Below, one piece after another: positions 16,143 through 25,515 of a stretch of 64,000 bases of DNA. Made by a program: the position numbers and the translations under genes. Source of the DNA: Bradyrhizobium sp. (GTDB lineage: Bacteria > Pseudomonadota > Alphaproteobacteria > Rhizobiales > Xanthobacteraceae). The notes beneath the pieces are model-generated. The model ran no database searches. It was not told the DNA's origin and worked only from the letters and a program-made list of their open reading frames with translations. Each line of letters starts with the position of its first letter. The stretch's first letter is position 1. The stretch spans positions 124,001-188,000 of the forward strand of contig NZ_JACRMG010000005.1 in the NCBI RefSeq assembly GCF_016219575.1, in the 5' to 3' direction.

Positions 16143-17675
16143 TCACAACGGCAAATTGTCGTGCTTCTTCGCCGGCGTCTCGACCTTCTTGTCCCGCAGC
16201 ATCGCCAGCGCCCGGGCGATGCGCTTGCGGGTCGAGTGCGGCATGATGACGTCGTCGATGTAGCCGCGCTCCGCCGCGATGAAGGGTGACAGGAAGCGGT
16301 CTTCGTATTCCTTGGTGCGGGCGGCGATCTTCTCGGCGTCGCCGATGTCGGCGCGGAAGATGATTTCGACCGCACCCTTGGCGCCCATCACGGCGATCTG
16401 CGCGGTCGGCCAGGCGTAGTTCATGTCGGCGCCGATTTCCTTGGACGCCATGACGTCGAAGGCGCCGCCATAGGCTTTTCGGGTGATGACGGTGACGAGC
16501 GGCACCGTCGACTGCGAATAGGCGAACAGCAGTTTCGCGCCGTGCTTGATCAGGCCGCCATATTCCTGCGCGGTGCCCGGCAGGAAGCCCGGCACGTCGA
16601 CGAAGGTGACGATCGGGATGTTGAAGGCATCGCAGAAGCGGACAAAGCGCGCCGCCTTGCGCGAGGCGTCGCTGTCGAGCACGCCCGCCAGCACCATCGG
16701 CTGGTTGGCGACGAAGCCCACCGTGCGGCCGGCGATACGGCCGAAGCCGGTGACGATGTTCTTGGCAAAGGTCTCGGAGATCTCGAAGAAGTCGCCCTCG
16801 TCCACGACTTTCAGGATCAGCTCCTTCATGTCGTAGGGCTTGTTGGGATTGTCGGGGACCAGCGTGTCGAGGGACTCATCGACGCGCTCGATATCGTCGA
16901 AGCTCGGCCATTCCGGCACGCCGTCTGAATTGTTGGAGGGCAGGAAGTCGATCAGCCGGCGCATCTGCAACAGCGCCTCGACGTCGTTCTCGAAGGCGCC
17001 ATCCGCAATGGAGGAGCGCGTGGCGTGCACGGAGGCCCCTCCCAGCTCTTCGGCGGTGACGACTTCGTTGGTCACGGTCTTCACGACGTCAGGGCCGGTG
17101 ACGAACATGTAGCTGGTGTTCTTCACCATGAAGATGAAATCGGTCATCGCGGGCGAATAGACGTCGCCGCCGGCGCAGGGGCCCATGATGACAGAGATCT
17201 GCGGGATCACGCCGGACGCAATGACGTTGCGGCGGAACACATAGGAATAGCCCGCAAGCGCCGCCACGCCTTCCTGGATGCGCGCGCCGCCGGCGTCATA
17301 GAGACCGATGATGGGCGCCCTCGCCTTCATCGCCATGTCCTGCAGCTTGGTGATCTTCAGCGCGTGGGTCTCGGACAGCGAGCCGCCGAACACGGTAAAG
17401 TCCTTGGCGAACACGAAGGTCTTGCGGCCGTTGACGGTGCCCCAGCCGGTGACGACGCCGTCGCCGGGCACCTTGGTCTTCTCCATGCCGAATTCGGTGG
17501 AGCGGTGCTCGACGAACATGTCGAACTCCTCGAACGAGCCCTTGTCGAGCAGGAGCTCGATGCGCTCGCGCGCCGTGAGCTTGCCGCGCGCGTGCTGCGC
17601 CTCGATGCGCCGCTCGCCGCCGCCGAGTTTTGCGCCCGCGCGACGCTCTTCGAGGGTGTCCAGGATGTGCTTCAT
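16143..17675 (-). CDS. pccB: Acyl-CoA (propionyl-CoA) carboxylase beta subunit
   Basis: 510 residues from the ATG at 17675, the usual length for PccB; the open frame upstream of it is not conserved-looking. Carboxyltransferase N-domain: [56 protein letters not shown], and [20 protein letters not shown] with oxyanion glycines. C-domain: [30 protein letters not shown] and [18 protein letters not shown]. It transfers CO2 from biotin on the alpha subunit to propionyl-CoA to make methylmalonyl-CoA, used in propionate and odd-chain breakdown. The alpha subunit is not in the window. Confidence 0.92.
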   Translation of the reverse strand: MKHILDTLEERRAGAKLGGGERRIEAQHARGKLTARERIELLLDKGSFEEFDMFVEHRSTEFGMEKTKVPGDGVVTGWGTVNGRKTFVFAKDFTVFGGSLSETHALKITKLQDMAMKARAPIIGLYDAGGARIQEGVAALAGYSYVFRRNVIASGVIPQISVIMGPCAGGDVYSPAMTDFIFMVKNTSYMFVTGPDVVKTVTNEVVTAEELGGASVHATRSSIADGAFENDVEALLQMRRLIDFLPSNNSDGVPEWPSFDDIERVDESLDTLVPDNPNKPYDMKELILKVVDEGDFFEISETFAKNIVTGFGRIAGRTVGFVANQPMVLAGVLDSDASRKAARFVRFCDAFNIPIVTFVDVPGFLPGTAQEYGGLIKHGAKLLFAYSQSTVPLVTVITRKAYGGAFDVMASKEIGADMNYAWPTAQIAVMGAKGAVEIIFRADIGDAEKIAARTKEYEDRFLSPFIAAERGYIDDVIMPHSTRKRIARALAMLRDKKVETPAKKHDNLPL

Positions 17676-17841
17676 TTGCTTCCGCCCGCTTCCGATACTA
17701 TTTGCCCCGAGCGGGGTTGCGCCCTGCCCGATTTGGCGGGTTTCTAACACGCTCCTTTCGGAAGCGGAAACCGGCTTCGCGGACCGATAAGCCGGACCGA
17801 GGCGGTACAATAATCCAGACAAATCAATGGGAAGGCAGGCC

Positions 17842-18252
17842 ATGAGCGAGACCACGGCAAACCCCGACACCGGCGCCGCCACCGGCGGGGTGCGCCTCCT
17901 GCTGCGCCTCGAGGGCGTGGTGCTGTTCGCCGGCATGACCCTGCTCTACGGCCTGTGGGAAGGCTCGTGGTGGGTCTACGCCATCCTGTTCCTGGCGCCG
18001 GACCTGAGCTTTGCCGCCTATCTCGCAGGTCCCAAGGCCGGCGCCATCATCTACAACGCCGCGCATTCGTATCTGTTGCCGGTCGCGCTGATGACGGCGG
18101 GCCTCGCAATGGCCTCGCCGCTGGTGCTGTCGCTCGCCATGATCTGGCTCGCCCATATCGGCATCGACCGCGCGCTCGGCTATGGGCTGAAATACCAGGC
18201 GGGGTTCGCCTTCACCCATCTCGGGCGGATCGGCAAGGGCGCGGTGGGATGA
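17842..18252 (+). CDS. DUF4260 family membrane protein
   Basis: 136 residues from the ATG at 17842, set by GGAAGG seven bases upstream; an in-frame ATG at 17827 overlaps that site. Four hydrophobic segments appear between about residues 16 and 108. Family-type stretches are [32 protein letters not shown] and [17 protein letters not shown] at the C-terminal end. DUF4260 proteins are small inner-membrane proteins of unknown role. It is divergent from pccB (166 bases between starts). Confidence 0.85.
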   Translation: MSETTANPDTGAATGGVRLLLRLEGVVLFAGMTLLYGLWEGSWWVYAILFLAPDLSFAAYLAGPKAGAIIYNAAHSYLLPVALMTAGLAMASPLVLSLAMIWLAHIGIDRALGYGLKYQAGFAFTHLGRIGKGAVG

Positions 18253-18334
18253 TGCTTCGTAGGGCATGTCGGCGTCAGCCGGGCACCGCACGCTACTTTG
18301 CATGGGGTTGTTTTCGAAGTTTTTGAGAAAGCTT

Positions 18335-19177
18335 CTATCGAAACTCGATCCCGATCCGCGTCGGCTTGCGCCAGACCACGGCACAACGGCGCTCGGCGCT
18401 TTCCATCTCGATGCGCATCCTGAACTGGTCGGGGATGCCGGCGATATCCTTGGCCTCGATCGAAGCGCCGGTGGCAGAAATGTCGCGCACCATGCAGGTC
18501 AGGCTTTGCCGGGCGAAATTGATGCGCGCGGCGCGGCGGACGTTGCGGCGCGAGGCGCGGCGGCTGTCGGTCGAGGGCTGGCCGGCCGCGTTGCCATTCT
18601 TCGCCGCGGCTTCTTCCAGCTGCGGTTGAGTGAAGCCCGACTTGATCCTGCCGGACTTGATGATCTCGGTGTGGATCTCGAAATGGCCGAGTGCCCGCTT
18701 GCGGCGGGCGGCGTTCGGCACGTTGGTGAGCTGCAGCGAGCCGAGCAGATGCTCGACCTTGCCGTTGGTCCCGAACGGCAGCAGCAGCCGTTCGCAATCG
18801 ATGCGATTGTCCCAGGAGTCCCAGGTGGACAGCACCATGTAGACGATGCAGCCGCTGTTCGCACATTCCTTGGCAGCATCGAGCGCCGGGCGGCGCAGCG
18901 ACATCGGCACCACCTGCTCCATGGTCTTGCCGGCCCAGGCCGTGTTGAAGGCATCCGCGACGTTTTCGCCCTGGTAGAGCGCGCGGAACTTGCGCAGGCG
19001 ACCGGAGCCCTCGATGTTCCAGACCACGAGCTGCTTGGGGTCGTGGATGGCGGGGTCGGGCCGATACTCGGTGAAGGCCGGAAACGGCCGTCCGGCGGCA
19101 AGCCGGTCCCATTGCTCGGCGAGCGCGCGCTGGCTCGGCGACCTGATGGTGTGCACCGACGCAAACCTGAAAGACAT
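18335..19177 (-). CDS. PAS_5-PilZ domain protein
   Basis: 280 residues. Residues about 10-155 look like the PAS_5 domain common in Rhizobiales (QWDRLAAGRPFPAFTEYRP, LVVWNIEGSGRLRKFRALYQG, then VVPMSLRRPALDAAKEC). After a linker, residues about 205-278 are a PilZ domain: SRRASRRNVRRAARINFARQ contains the Arg-rich c-di-GMP-binding start, and RDISATGASIEAK is the DxSxxG-type second motif. It probably senses c-di-GMP and couples it to the PAS part. Nothing in the neighbourhood tells its output. Confidence 0.8.
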   Translation of the reverse strand: MSFRFASVHTIRSPSQRALAEQWDRLAAGRPFPAFTEYRPDPAIHDPKQLVVWNIEGSGRLRKFRALYQGENVADAFNTAWAGKTMEQVVPMSLRRPALDAAKECANSGCIVYMVLSTWDSWDNRIDCERLLLPFGTNGKVEHLLGSLQLTNVPNAARRKRALGHFEIHTEIIKSGRIKSGFTQPQLEEAAAKNGNAAGQPSTDSRRASRRNVRRAARINFARQSLTCMVRDISATGASIEAKDIAGIPDQFRMRIEMESAERRCAVVWRKPTRIGIEFR

Positions 19178-19369
19178 GTTGCAATCGCCAACGGTTTCCG
19201 GCGGAATCTGACGGCAAACCGCTTAACTTAGGGCTAAGACGGCAGACCAGTCGGACGCCATGCGCGCATACCGGGTGTGAGCCGGGCGCGTTGCGGGCAG
19301 TTCCGCGAAAGATGGTTTCCGGGAGGTAAGGATGCCGGTCGATTGGCGGGCTGAGATTGCCCAGCCAAG

Positions 19370-20197
19370 TCAAATCGCGCCGATGTCGGCGAGGCACTGC
19401 TGCGTGGCCGTCAGGCGGGCCGGGATGTGCTCCGGCGTCTTGCAGTCCATGTTCATGGCAAACACGGTGTGCTGAGGGCCCTTCTCGGCCCAGCCGACCA
19501 CCCAGCCGAGCGACGGCTGGCCGCGCTCGGCGCCCAACAGCCCGGTCTTGTAGCGGATGACGGAATCGCCCGCCTTCACCACGGGCAGGATGTCGCGAAC
19601 CAGCTCCTGGCTGCGTTTTGAGACCGGCAGCGCGCCGCGGCGCAGGCGGTCGAGGAAATCCACCTGCTGCACCGGATCGATGCGCATGTCGCCGGTCAGC
19701 CAGAACTGGTCGATGCCGCCGCCGATGTTGCGGTTGCCGTATTCGAGCAGGCCCACATATTTCTGCATCCGCTCCGTGCCGATGCGCCGCGCGATCTCCT
19801 GGTAGACCGGCACGGCAGAAGCCGCGATCGCCGAACGCAGCGTGTGATCCCCGTTCCAGGCCTCGATGCTGCGCGTGACGCCATCCCACTTGAACACGTC
19901 CTTGTCGGGGTCGGCGACGACGCCGGTCTCCAGCGCGATCAGCGAGTTCGGCACCTTGAAGGTCGACGCCGGCAGGCGATCCTCGCCCGAGCGGATCTTG
20001 TCGCTGGCGATGACGAGGTAGTCGTCGACCTTGTAGCCGACGAACGTGCCCTCGGTGCCGAGGTCGAAGAAGCGCTTGGCGAGATCGCTGCGGAACTCGT
20101 TGCGCTGGTAGGAGACGTTGGCGAAGCCGCGGGCAGGCAGCAGCGTTGCGGCGGCGAGAAGACCGAGCGCGTAGCGGCGATGGATCACGGAAGGCAC
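19370..20197 (-). CDS. Class D (OXA-type) beta-lactamase
   Basis: 275 residues from a GTG at 20197; no in-frame ATG is available before the upstream stop, and no strong ribosome site is seen. The signal peptide is MPSVIHRRYALGLLAAATLLPARGFA. All class D hallmarks are present: S78-TFK-81 with the acylated Ser and carboxylated Lys, S127-AV, Y153-GN, F165-WL with the Trp that protects the Lys, and K217-TG. It should hydrolyse beta-lactams in the periplasm. The setting is chromosomal with no mobile element, so it is likely intrinsic. Spectrum cannot be read from sequence. Confidence 0.88.
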   Translation of the reverse strand: MPSVIHRRYALGLLAAATLLPARGFANVSYQRNEFRSDLAKRFFDLGTEGTFVGYKVDDYLVIASDKIRSGEDRLPASTFKVPNSLIALETGVVADPDKDVFKWDGVTRSIEAWNGDHTLRSAIAASAVPVYQEIARRIGTERMQKYVGLLEYGNRNIGGGIDQFWLTGDMRIDPVQQVDFLDRLRRGALPVSKRSQELVRDILPVVKAGDSVIRYKTGLLGAERGQPSLGWVVGWAEKGPQHTVFAMNMDCKTPEHIPARLTATQQCLADIGAI

Positions 20198-20282
20198 CGG
20201 CAGGACGGGTTGGGACGCGGCGGCAAGATGCCTGTTTCATCATGGTGAAACAATGACGAATCGCGCGGGATCTGCGCGGATC

Positions 20283-20546
20283 CTAGCGCACCCGGCCGGA
20301 CAGCCGCAGCACGAAGATCAGGACTTCGGCGACCGCCTTGTAGAGCTCGGCCGGAATCTCGTCGCCGATCTCGACCTTGGAGAGTGCGCCCGCCAGCACC
20401 TCGTTCTCCTCGATCGGAATGTCGTGGGCCTTCGCGATCTCGACGATCTTGGCGCCGATCGCGCCCTTGCCCTTGGCGACGACGCGCGGCGCGCCGGTGC
20501 GGTCGTAATGCAGCGCCACCGCGAGCTGGTTGATGTCCGTGCTCAC
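20283..20546 (-). CDS. FlhB C-terminal-like (FhlB/EscU-like) protein
   Basis: 87 residues from a GTG at 20546 that overlaps the stop of the fliK-like gene (GTGA), so translation is coupled. It matches only the cytoplasmic C-terminal domain of FlhB/EscU: LAVALHYDRTGAPRVVAKGKGAIGAKIVEIAKAHDIPI, then NEVLAGALSKVEIGDEIPAELYKAVAEVL. The membrane half and the NPTH autocleavage site are missing; it begins just after where that site would be. Such free 'FlhB2' proteins often sit beside a FliK homologue and may tune export-substrate switching. Confidence 0.82.
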   Translation of the reverse strand: MSTDINQLAVALHYDRTGAPRVVAKGKGAIGAKIVEIAKAHDIPIEENEVLAGALSKVEIGDEIPAELYKAVAEVLIFVLRLSGRVR

Positions 20547-22111
20547 AGCGCGCGATCCAGGAAATGGCCGTGGGGCGCGCCCTGCGGCTGCGGCGGCGTG
20601 CCGTCGCGGACCACGATGTCGCCGGGTTTCAGCTCGGCGCGGGCCAGCGCGCGGCTGAGCTCGGCGCTTCCGGCGCGAAGCTTTTCCGCAGTCAGCGGCC
20701 GTTCCGCCCACATCCGCACCGAGGTCTTTTCGCCGACCAGGGAAATCAGCGCGTGGACCGGCCCGCTCGGCTCGACGTCGATGGTGAAGCGCGCGCGCCA
20801 GACTTTTTTGGCCGCTTCGACAGTATCGTTGCCGCCGTCGCGGGAAATCTCGAACTGCGCCATCGCCGTGCCCTGCGGCGTGGCAAAGGGAATCTCGAAG
20901 TTCCAGCGCGGCCCGGCGGGATCGTTCTGCGCAGGCTGCGGCAGCGCATCGATCCGGTCCGGCAGCGAGGCAACCTGCAGCAGCGTGTGGCGCGCGATCG
21001 CCGCATCGGTATCGGCAAGCAGATGATGCGCGGCCGGCGCCAGCGGCGTGCCGGGCGGGATCGAAGGCGGCGAGACCGGTTGCGCCGAGGGCAAGGCGCC
21101 GCGGAACGGCGGAGCCGGCGTGTTGGTGTGGGCCTCCTCACCGGAGACGGCAGCCTTGAATGCGCTCGCCGCCTTCGCGACATGCGCCGGATCGGCTGCT
21201 GCTTCCTGCAGGAGGTTGAGCGTGGCTGTGCCGGCGGGCGCGTCCTTCAGCACGCCGGCAAATCCGGTGCGAAGCGGAATGATGGCTTCGCCGGCATCTT
21301 CCGCAACCGGCACCCTCGCCTGCGGCAGCAAGATCTCCTGCAGCTCGAGCTCCTGCGCGGCATTCGGCGCCAGCGCCGGTGTCGTCTCGCCCTTGAGCAG
21401 CGGCGCGGACTGGGCGGACTGGCCGCCCAGCACGGTCTGCAGCGTCTGCCGCAGCACGAGCAGCGCCGCCTTCAAATCGGGAACAGTCCCGTTGGAAGGC
21501 ACCGCACCCGCAGCGAGCGAGGCTTCGAGGAACAGGCCGGATTTTTCGAACGCCGCCTTGATTCCGGCGCCGTCGAGACCGGGATCGAGGCCGGTCTGCT
21601 GCGCCAGCACCTGCCGCACGGCTTGCAGCAGTTTTGGCGGCAGCGCGGGCGAATTGATCACGCTGGCGAGATTGGCGAACAGCGGCGCCTGGCCGCCCTG
21701 CTCCGTCGCCGCAGCTTGCGCGGCAATAGTGACGGTGGCCTTCTCGAGCGGCGTCAGCACCGCCTTTGCTGCAACGCTGGTTGCAGGCGCCGTGGGTGCA
21801 TCGAGCAGCGCGTCCGGCGACAGCGTCACGGCGTCGGCCGCCGCACCTGCAGCATCAGTGACGTTGGTGAGGCGGATGCCGTTTCCGGCCTGCGACACCG
21901 CGAGCTTCAGCGCCTGGCCCTGCTGCAGCGGGATTTCCGTCTTCACGTCGATCGAGAGCGAGGCAATGGCGATGCGGACGAGATCGGCGGAGAGCACCTT
22001 CAGCACGGTGGCGTCGATCGTCGAGCCCGGCCGCAGCAGGAGCTCCGGCGATACCGCGGCGACCTCCTGGGCCGGCAGTACGGGAAGTACCGGGGTGACT
22101 GAAATCGCCAT
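20543..22111 (-). CDS. Flagellar hook-length control FliK-like protein
   Basis: 522 residues from the ATG at 22111. The N-terminal 380 residues are Ala/Pro/Leu-rich low complexity, as in FliK rulers (LLLRPGSTIDATVLKVLSADLV near the start). The C-terminal Flg_hook domain at about 400-515 includes WNFEIPFATPQGTAMAQFEISRDGG, VWRARFTIDVEPSGPVHALISLVGEKTSVRMWAER and ELKPGDIVVRDG. FliK measures the hook and signals FlhB to change substrates. No other flagellar gene is nearby, so this pair is detached from any flagellar cluster seen here. It is paired with the FlhB-C gene through a 4-base overlap. Confidence 0.75.
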   Translation of the reverse strand: MAISVTPVLPVLPAQEVAAVSPELLLRPGSTIDATVLKVLSADLVRIAIASLSIDVKTEIPLQQGQALKLAVSQAGNGIRLTNVTDAAGAAADAVTLSPDALLDAPTAPATSVAAKAVLTPLEKATVTIAAQAAATEQGGQAPLFANLASVINSPALPPKLLQAVRQVLAQQTGLDPGLDGAGIKAAFEKSGLFLEASLAAGAVPSNGTVPDLKAALLVLRQTLQTVLGGQSAQSAPLLKGETTPALAPNAAQELELQEILLPQARVPVAEDAGEAIIPLRTGFAGVLKDAPAGTATLNLLQEAAADPAHVAKAASAFKAAVSGEEAHTNTPAPPFRGALPSAQPVSPPSIPPGTPLAPAAHHLLADTDAAIARHTLLQVASLPDRIDALPQPAQNDPAGPRWNFEIPFATPQGTAMAQFEISRDGGNDTVEAAKKVWRARFTIDVEPSGPVHALISLVGEKTSVRMWAERPLTAEKLRAGSAELSRALARAELKPGDIVVRDGTPPQPQGAPHGHFLDRAL

Positions 22112-22234
22112 GCGCAACGTCTCGTTTCGCAGGGCAAGCTAGACCAGTGCCGTAAACGTCTTGTTAACCGGTGGCCGCGACCGGCAAGAGTGGAGGCCGG
22201 TTTTGCGTCCGGGCACGGCCGAAATGAGGCCCGT

Positions 22235-23011
22235 TCAGGCTTTCATCGCGTTGAGAATCCGGGTGGCGGCCTCGAAATCGACCGCGCGGGCGGCCCGGCG
22301 GGAAGCCACCTCCTCGTCCAGGCCCCACTGCTCCGTGTTGAAATCCTCATCGACATGGGCGGCAGCCCAGATGTCGGCGGGCTCACGCACGCCGTGGGTC
22401 AGCGCCAGCGCAAGCAGCGCCGAGCCGGTCAGGGTCGTCACCACGTGAAGCGCCGCGATCGACCAGGGATCGCCAGGCAAGGCCGCGCGGGCGGCGGCAA
22501 TCGCGGCATCCGGCTGGCGCACGTGGTTGATACCCTCGGCCAGCATGAAATGCGCCCCCAGCGTCTCGGCCGCCCAGAACACGATGGGGTCCCAATGTGC
22601 CGCCTCCTTCGCCACCAGCGCCTCGGGATGGCCGGCGCGATAGAACAGCAGATCCGAGCCGAGATATTTGGCGATGTCGTCGGCGACCAGTTCGGCCCGG
22701 TCCACAACGCTTTGCACGACGCTGTTGGCAAAGCGCGTCAGCGGCATGGTCAGGGGGGCGATGGTCTCCCCCTGCGCGCGCCACTCCGCGGCGATAGCCT
22801 CCGCAATGGCGCGCTTCGGCACCAGCACTAGCCTGCCCGACGGCGTCTTGATCGGCTTGCCATCGAGCGTGACGGTGAAGCCGCCGTCGCTCTCGCCGAC
22901 GCCGGCTTCCCTGTAGAACCGCTTGCGCTGCGGCGTCCGAGACGTGCGGCGCACCGCCTCCCCGGGGTCGAGCGGGGATTGGCCGGCAACTTCTTCGAAC
23001 AGTTCACGCAT
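22235..23011 (-). CDS. ATP12 family F1-ATPase assembly chaperone
   Basis: 258 residues from the ATG at 23011 (MRELFEEVAGQSPLDPG). The fold follows ATP12: RKRFYREAGVGESDGGFTVTLDGKPIKTP, AIAAEWRAQGETIAPLTMPLTRFANSV, SDLLFYRAGHPEALVAKEAAHWDPIV and DPWSIAALHVVTTLTGSALLALALT. ATP12 binds the F1 alpha subunit during ATP synthase assembly in mitochondria and alphaproteobacteria, which supports the taxonomic call. It is divergent from the DUF3828-like gene (61 bases between starts). Confidence 0.88.
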   Translation of the reverse strand: MRELFEEVAGQSPLDPGEAVRRTSRTPQRKRFYREAGVGESDGGFTVTLDGKPIKTPSGRLVLVPKRAIAEAIAAEWRAQGETIAPLTMPLTRFANSVVQSVVDRAELVADDIAKYLGSDLLFYRAGHPEALVAKEAAHWDPIVFWAAETLGAHFMLAEGINHVRQPDAAIAAARAALPGDPWSIAALHVVTTLTGSALLALALTHGVREPADIWAAAHVDEDFNTEQWGLDEEVASRRAARAVDFEAATRILNAMKA

Positions 23012-23072
23012 GCGTTTTTCGGGTCTCGGCAGATCGGTGATATCCTGAGGTCTGACAGTACGATATCGACCG

Positions 23073-23534
23073 ATGCAAATAAAGCCGATGAAGATCGCGA
23101 TCGCAGCCGCACTGGCGCTGTTGCTGCCCGGCCCGCTTGCTGCCGTGGCCGGGTTCAAGTCGCCGGAATCGCTGATCCGCAACGTCTATGCCCACTACGG
23201 CAAAGGCACGCCCGAGCTATCCCGAGGCTTGCCGCGCGACAGCGAGACCGCGGCAAGATATTTCGATCCCACCCTGCGCAAGGCCTGGAGTGCGCCGCGC
23301 CGCGAACCCTATGATTTCCTGGTGCAGGGTTCGAGCTGGAAGCTCGGCGCCGTCTCGATCTCGATCCTGCGCCGGCAATTCGACAAGACCCATGTCGCAG
23401 TGACCTTCGACAATCAGGGCCGCGGGGTGACGCTGAACTTCATCGTCGTCGACGGGCCGGAGGGCTGGCTGATCTCCGACGTGGAAAGCCCGCACGATTC
23501 CCTGCGCATGTTCCTGGCGCAGCACCGCAACTAG
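23073..23534 (+). CDS. Secreted DUF3828-like protein
   Basis: 153 residues from the ATG at 23073; an ATG at 23088 would leave a more compact signal peptide (MKIAIAAALALLLPGPLAAVAG) and is equally possible, as neither has a clear ribosome site. The mature part, about 125 residues, has SPESLIRNVYAHYG, RYFDPTLRKAW and VTFDNQGRGVTLNFIVVDGPEGWLISDVESPHDSLRMFL, a pattern like DUF3828 periplasmic proteins of cystatin/NTF2-like fold. Function unknown. Confidence 0.65.
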   Translation: MQIKPMKIAIAAALALLLPGPLAAVAGFKSPESLIRNVYAHYGKGTPELSRGLPRDSETAARYFDPTLRKAWSAPRREPYDFLVQGSSWKLGAVSISILRRQFDKTHVAVTFDNQGRGVTLNFIVVDGPEGWLISDVESPHDSLRMFLAQHRN

Positions 23535-23544
23535 GTACAACGGA

Positions 23545-25308
23545 CTATTGCGTGCGACCGCTCGCGACGGGGTTCGCCGACTGGAGCGCCTTGAGGGCGG
23601 CGAACGTGTCGGCGTCGAATTCGCCGTCGGTACGCCCCCTGTAGAATCCGAATTCTCTCAGCAGGACCTGAACCTGTCCCTTGGTGTCCGCATGCCAGGA
23701 GCTGCTCAGCTCAAACAGGCTCTTTCGCGCATCGTCGGACCCCATGCGGAACGCCGTCAGTAGATATTCCGCCGCCTGCTTCGGGTTGCGGCCGACGAAC
23801 TCGCCTTGATCCAGGACGAGGGCGTAATTCCGCATTCCACCGGGATGGCCGCTGGCTGCCGCGCGCTCGAACCAGCGGGCCGCCTCGACCTTGTCCTTCG
23901 GCACGCCCTCGCCATTCTCGTAGAGATAGGCGAGGTCGGACATCGCCACCCCCAGGCCCTTGTCCGCGGCACTGCGGAACCACTGCGCCGCCGCGCGCTT
24001 GTCTTCCTTGATCGTATTGCCCGAGTAATAGGCGATGCCGATCCGCCACATGGCCGCGGGATAACCGTCCTTCGCCAACTCGAGCAGGATATCGATGCCG
24101 GCGATGTTGTCGGCTTTGGCCGAAGACCACAACAGTGCCCGCGCCATCTGCGCCCGCAGGCGGGGCGTCGATGGATCCTGCAGGATGGCGGCAATGCAGG
24201 CCGGCACGGCCTCCTTGACGTTGATGTTCTTCAGTTCGACGCGAGGGGCCCGCGAGTCCGGAACATCGGATCCATAGCTGGCAAGACGATCGCAGCTGGC
24301 GGTCGCGTTGGGATTGGCCCAGTTGGCGGCGGCGCTCACGAATTGCGATCGCCGGCCGAGATATTCGCTGAAGGCACGATTGCTGAACACCGGGCGGGAA
24401 GCAGGCGGCGGCTGCGGCGGGATGCTGGCAACGCTCGCCGGCGGCGCGCTTCCGGCAGCAGGCACATTCTGGTCGGCCCCTGGTGCCGGGCCAACACCCG
24501 CAAGATAGAGCTGTCCTATGATCTGATCGTAATATGCCGGCACCTGGGTGTGGCCGACCGTTTGCGAGAGATCGCGCACCGCGACCTGAACTGACTTTGC
24601 CACGGCGACGAGCGGGTAGTCCCTTTTCCTGATCTCCTTGAGGAACACCCGCGTGAAGACCGAATTCGGATCTGCGTCGTCACCCGACATGCGGTCGAGC
24701 GCGGATTGCCCTACTCCTGCGGAGTAGAGAACAAAAACGCCCTCGGGCGGGGTTCCCATGGCGAGCCCGCGTGCGCCGCCGAGGCTTCGGGTTCCGCCAG
24801 GCTGAAACGGATTGTCGCGGCACGCGTCCAGGACAAAAACCGTGGCGCGGGCGCCGCGGTCCTGCAAATCCGAGATGACCTTGTCGGTCGGAATGGCCTC
24901 TCCGGTGAGCAGGCTTTCCTGGCCCTGCCTGACCGGCGGTATGTCGGTCGGCAGGATGTAATTGACGCCGCGAATTTCAATGCCATGGCCGGCATAATAA
25001 AGAAGGGCAAGATCGCCCTGCTCCACCTGGTCCATGAAGGCGGAAAGCTGCCGAATGAAATCGCGGCGACTCAGATCGGTTGCGAAGCGAACCTTGAATC
25101 CGAGCGCCTCCAGCGTGGAGGATACGGCCCTGGCATCGTTCACGGCCCGCTCGAGCCTGGACACGCTCTCATAGGCATTGTTGCCGACCACCAACGCAAT
25201 GCGCTTGTCCGCGTTTGCGTCAACGGGCAACGCGGCCGCGAACGCCACCGTCAACAGAACTGCACGAACGGCAAGAGCAATGCTGGACAGCACGACCTTG
25301 TCCTTCAA
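23545..25308 (-). CDS. Secreted caspase-like (peptidase C14) protein with Sel1 repeats
   Basis: 587 residues with a signal peptide to about residue 33 (VDANA-DKR). A caspase p20 domain spans about 35-270: KRIALVVGNNAYESVSRLERAVNDAR, the catalytic His in YYAGHGIEIRG (H108) and Cys in VLDACRDNPF (C163). A Pro-rich linker leads to three Sel1 repeats (about 410-520; AMWRIGIAYYSGN, AMSDLAYLYENGEGVPKD, GMRNYALVLDQGE). The end (GQVQVLLREFGFYRGRTDGEFDADTFAALKAL) resembles a peptidoglycan-binding PGB_1 repeat. Orthocaspases of this type cut after basic residues or act as scaffolds. The exported location suggests an envelope role. A Pro-rich small gene lies upstream on the same strand. Confidence 0.85.
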   Translation of the reverse strand: MKDKVVLSSIALAVRAVLLTVAFAAALPVDANADKRIALVVGNNAYESVSRLERAVNDARAVSSTLEALGFKVRFATDLSRRDFIRQLSAFMDQVEQGDLALLYYAGHGIEIRGVNYILPTDIPPVRQGQESLLTGEAIPTDKVISDLQDRGARATVFVLDACRDNPFQPGGTRSLGGARGLAMGTPPEGVFVLYSAGVGQSALDRMSGDDADPNSVFTRVFLKEIRKRDYPLVAVAKSVQVAVRDLSQTVGHTQVPAYYDQIIGQLYLAGVGPAPGADQNVPAAGSAPPASVASIPPQPPPASRPVFSNRAFSEYLGRRSQFVSAAANWANPNATASCDRLASYGSDVPDSRAPRVELKNINVKEAVPACIAAILQDPSTPRLRAQMARALLWSSAKADNIAGIDILLELAKDGYPAAMWRIGIAYYSGNTIKEDKRAAAQWFRSAADKGLGVAMSDLAYLYENGEGVPKDKVEAARWFERAAASGHPGGMRNYALVLDQGEFVGRNPKQAAEYLLTAFRMGSDDARKSLFELSSSWHADTKGQVQVLLREFGFYRGRTDGEFDADTFAALKALQSANPVASGRTQ

Positions 25309-25515
25309 TCAATTTGCCGCGGCGGCCGTGATGCGCGCCGTTCCCAAAAAAATCTTCAGCCCGATCCTGACCGGCTCAAACCGGGGTATCTTAGGGGCTC
25401 GGACCGGACTTTTGGAAGGGGGGCGGCAGCCTCGACCCTGGCAGCGCTGCGGCATTTGCGCGCTATCGTGGCTCGACCTTCGCGCGCCCCGTTCAACTCG
25501 CCCCGGCGCGGCGTC

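Noticed and set aside
18180..20243. 687-codon minus-strand frame spanning the PilZ and beta-lactamase genes
   Set aside because: It overlaps two recognised genes in another frame and has no domain pattern.
20564..22102. 512-codon plus-strand frame opposite the FliK-like gene
   Set aside because: Arg/Gly-rich shadow; the minus strand has the Flg_hook domain and coupled partner.
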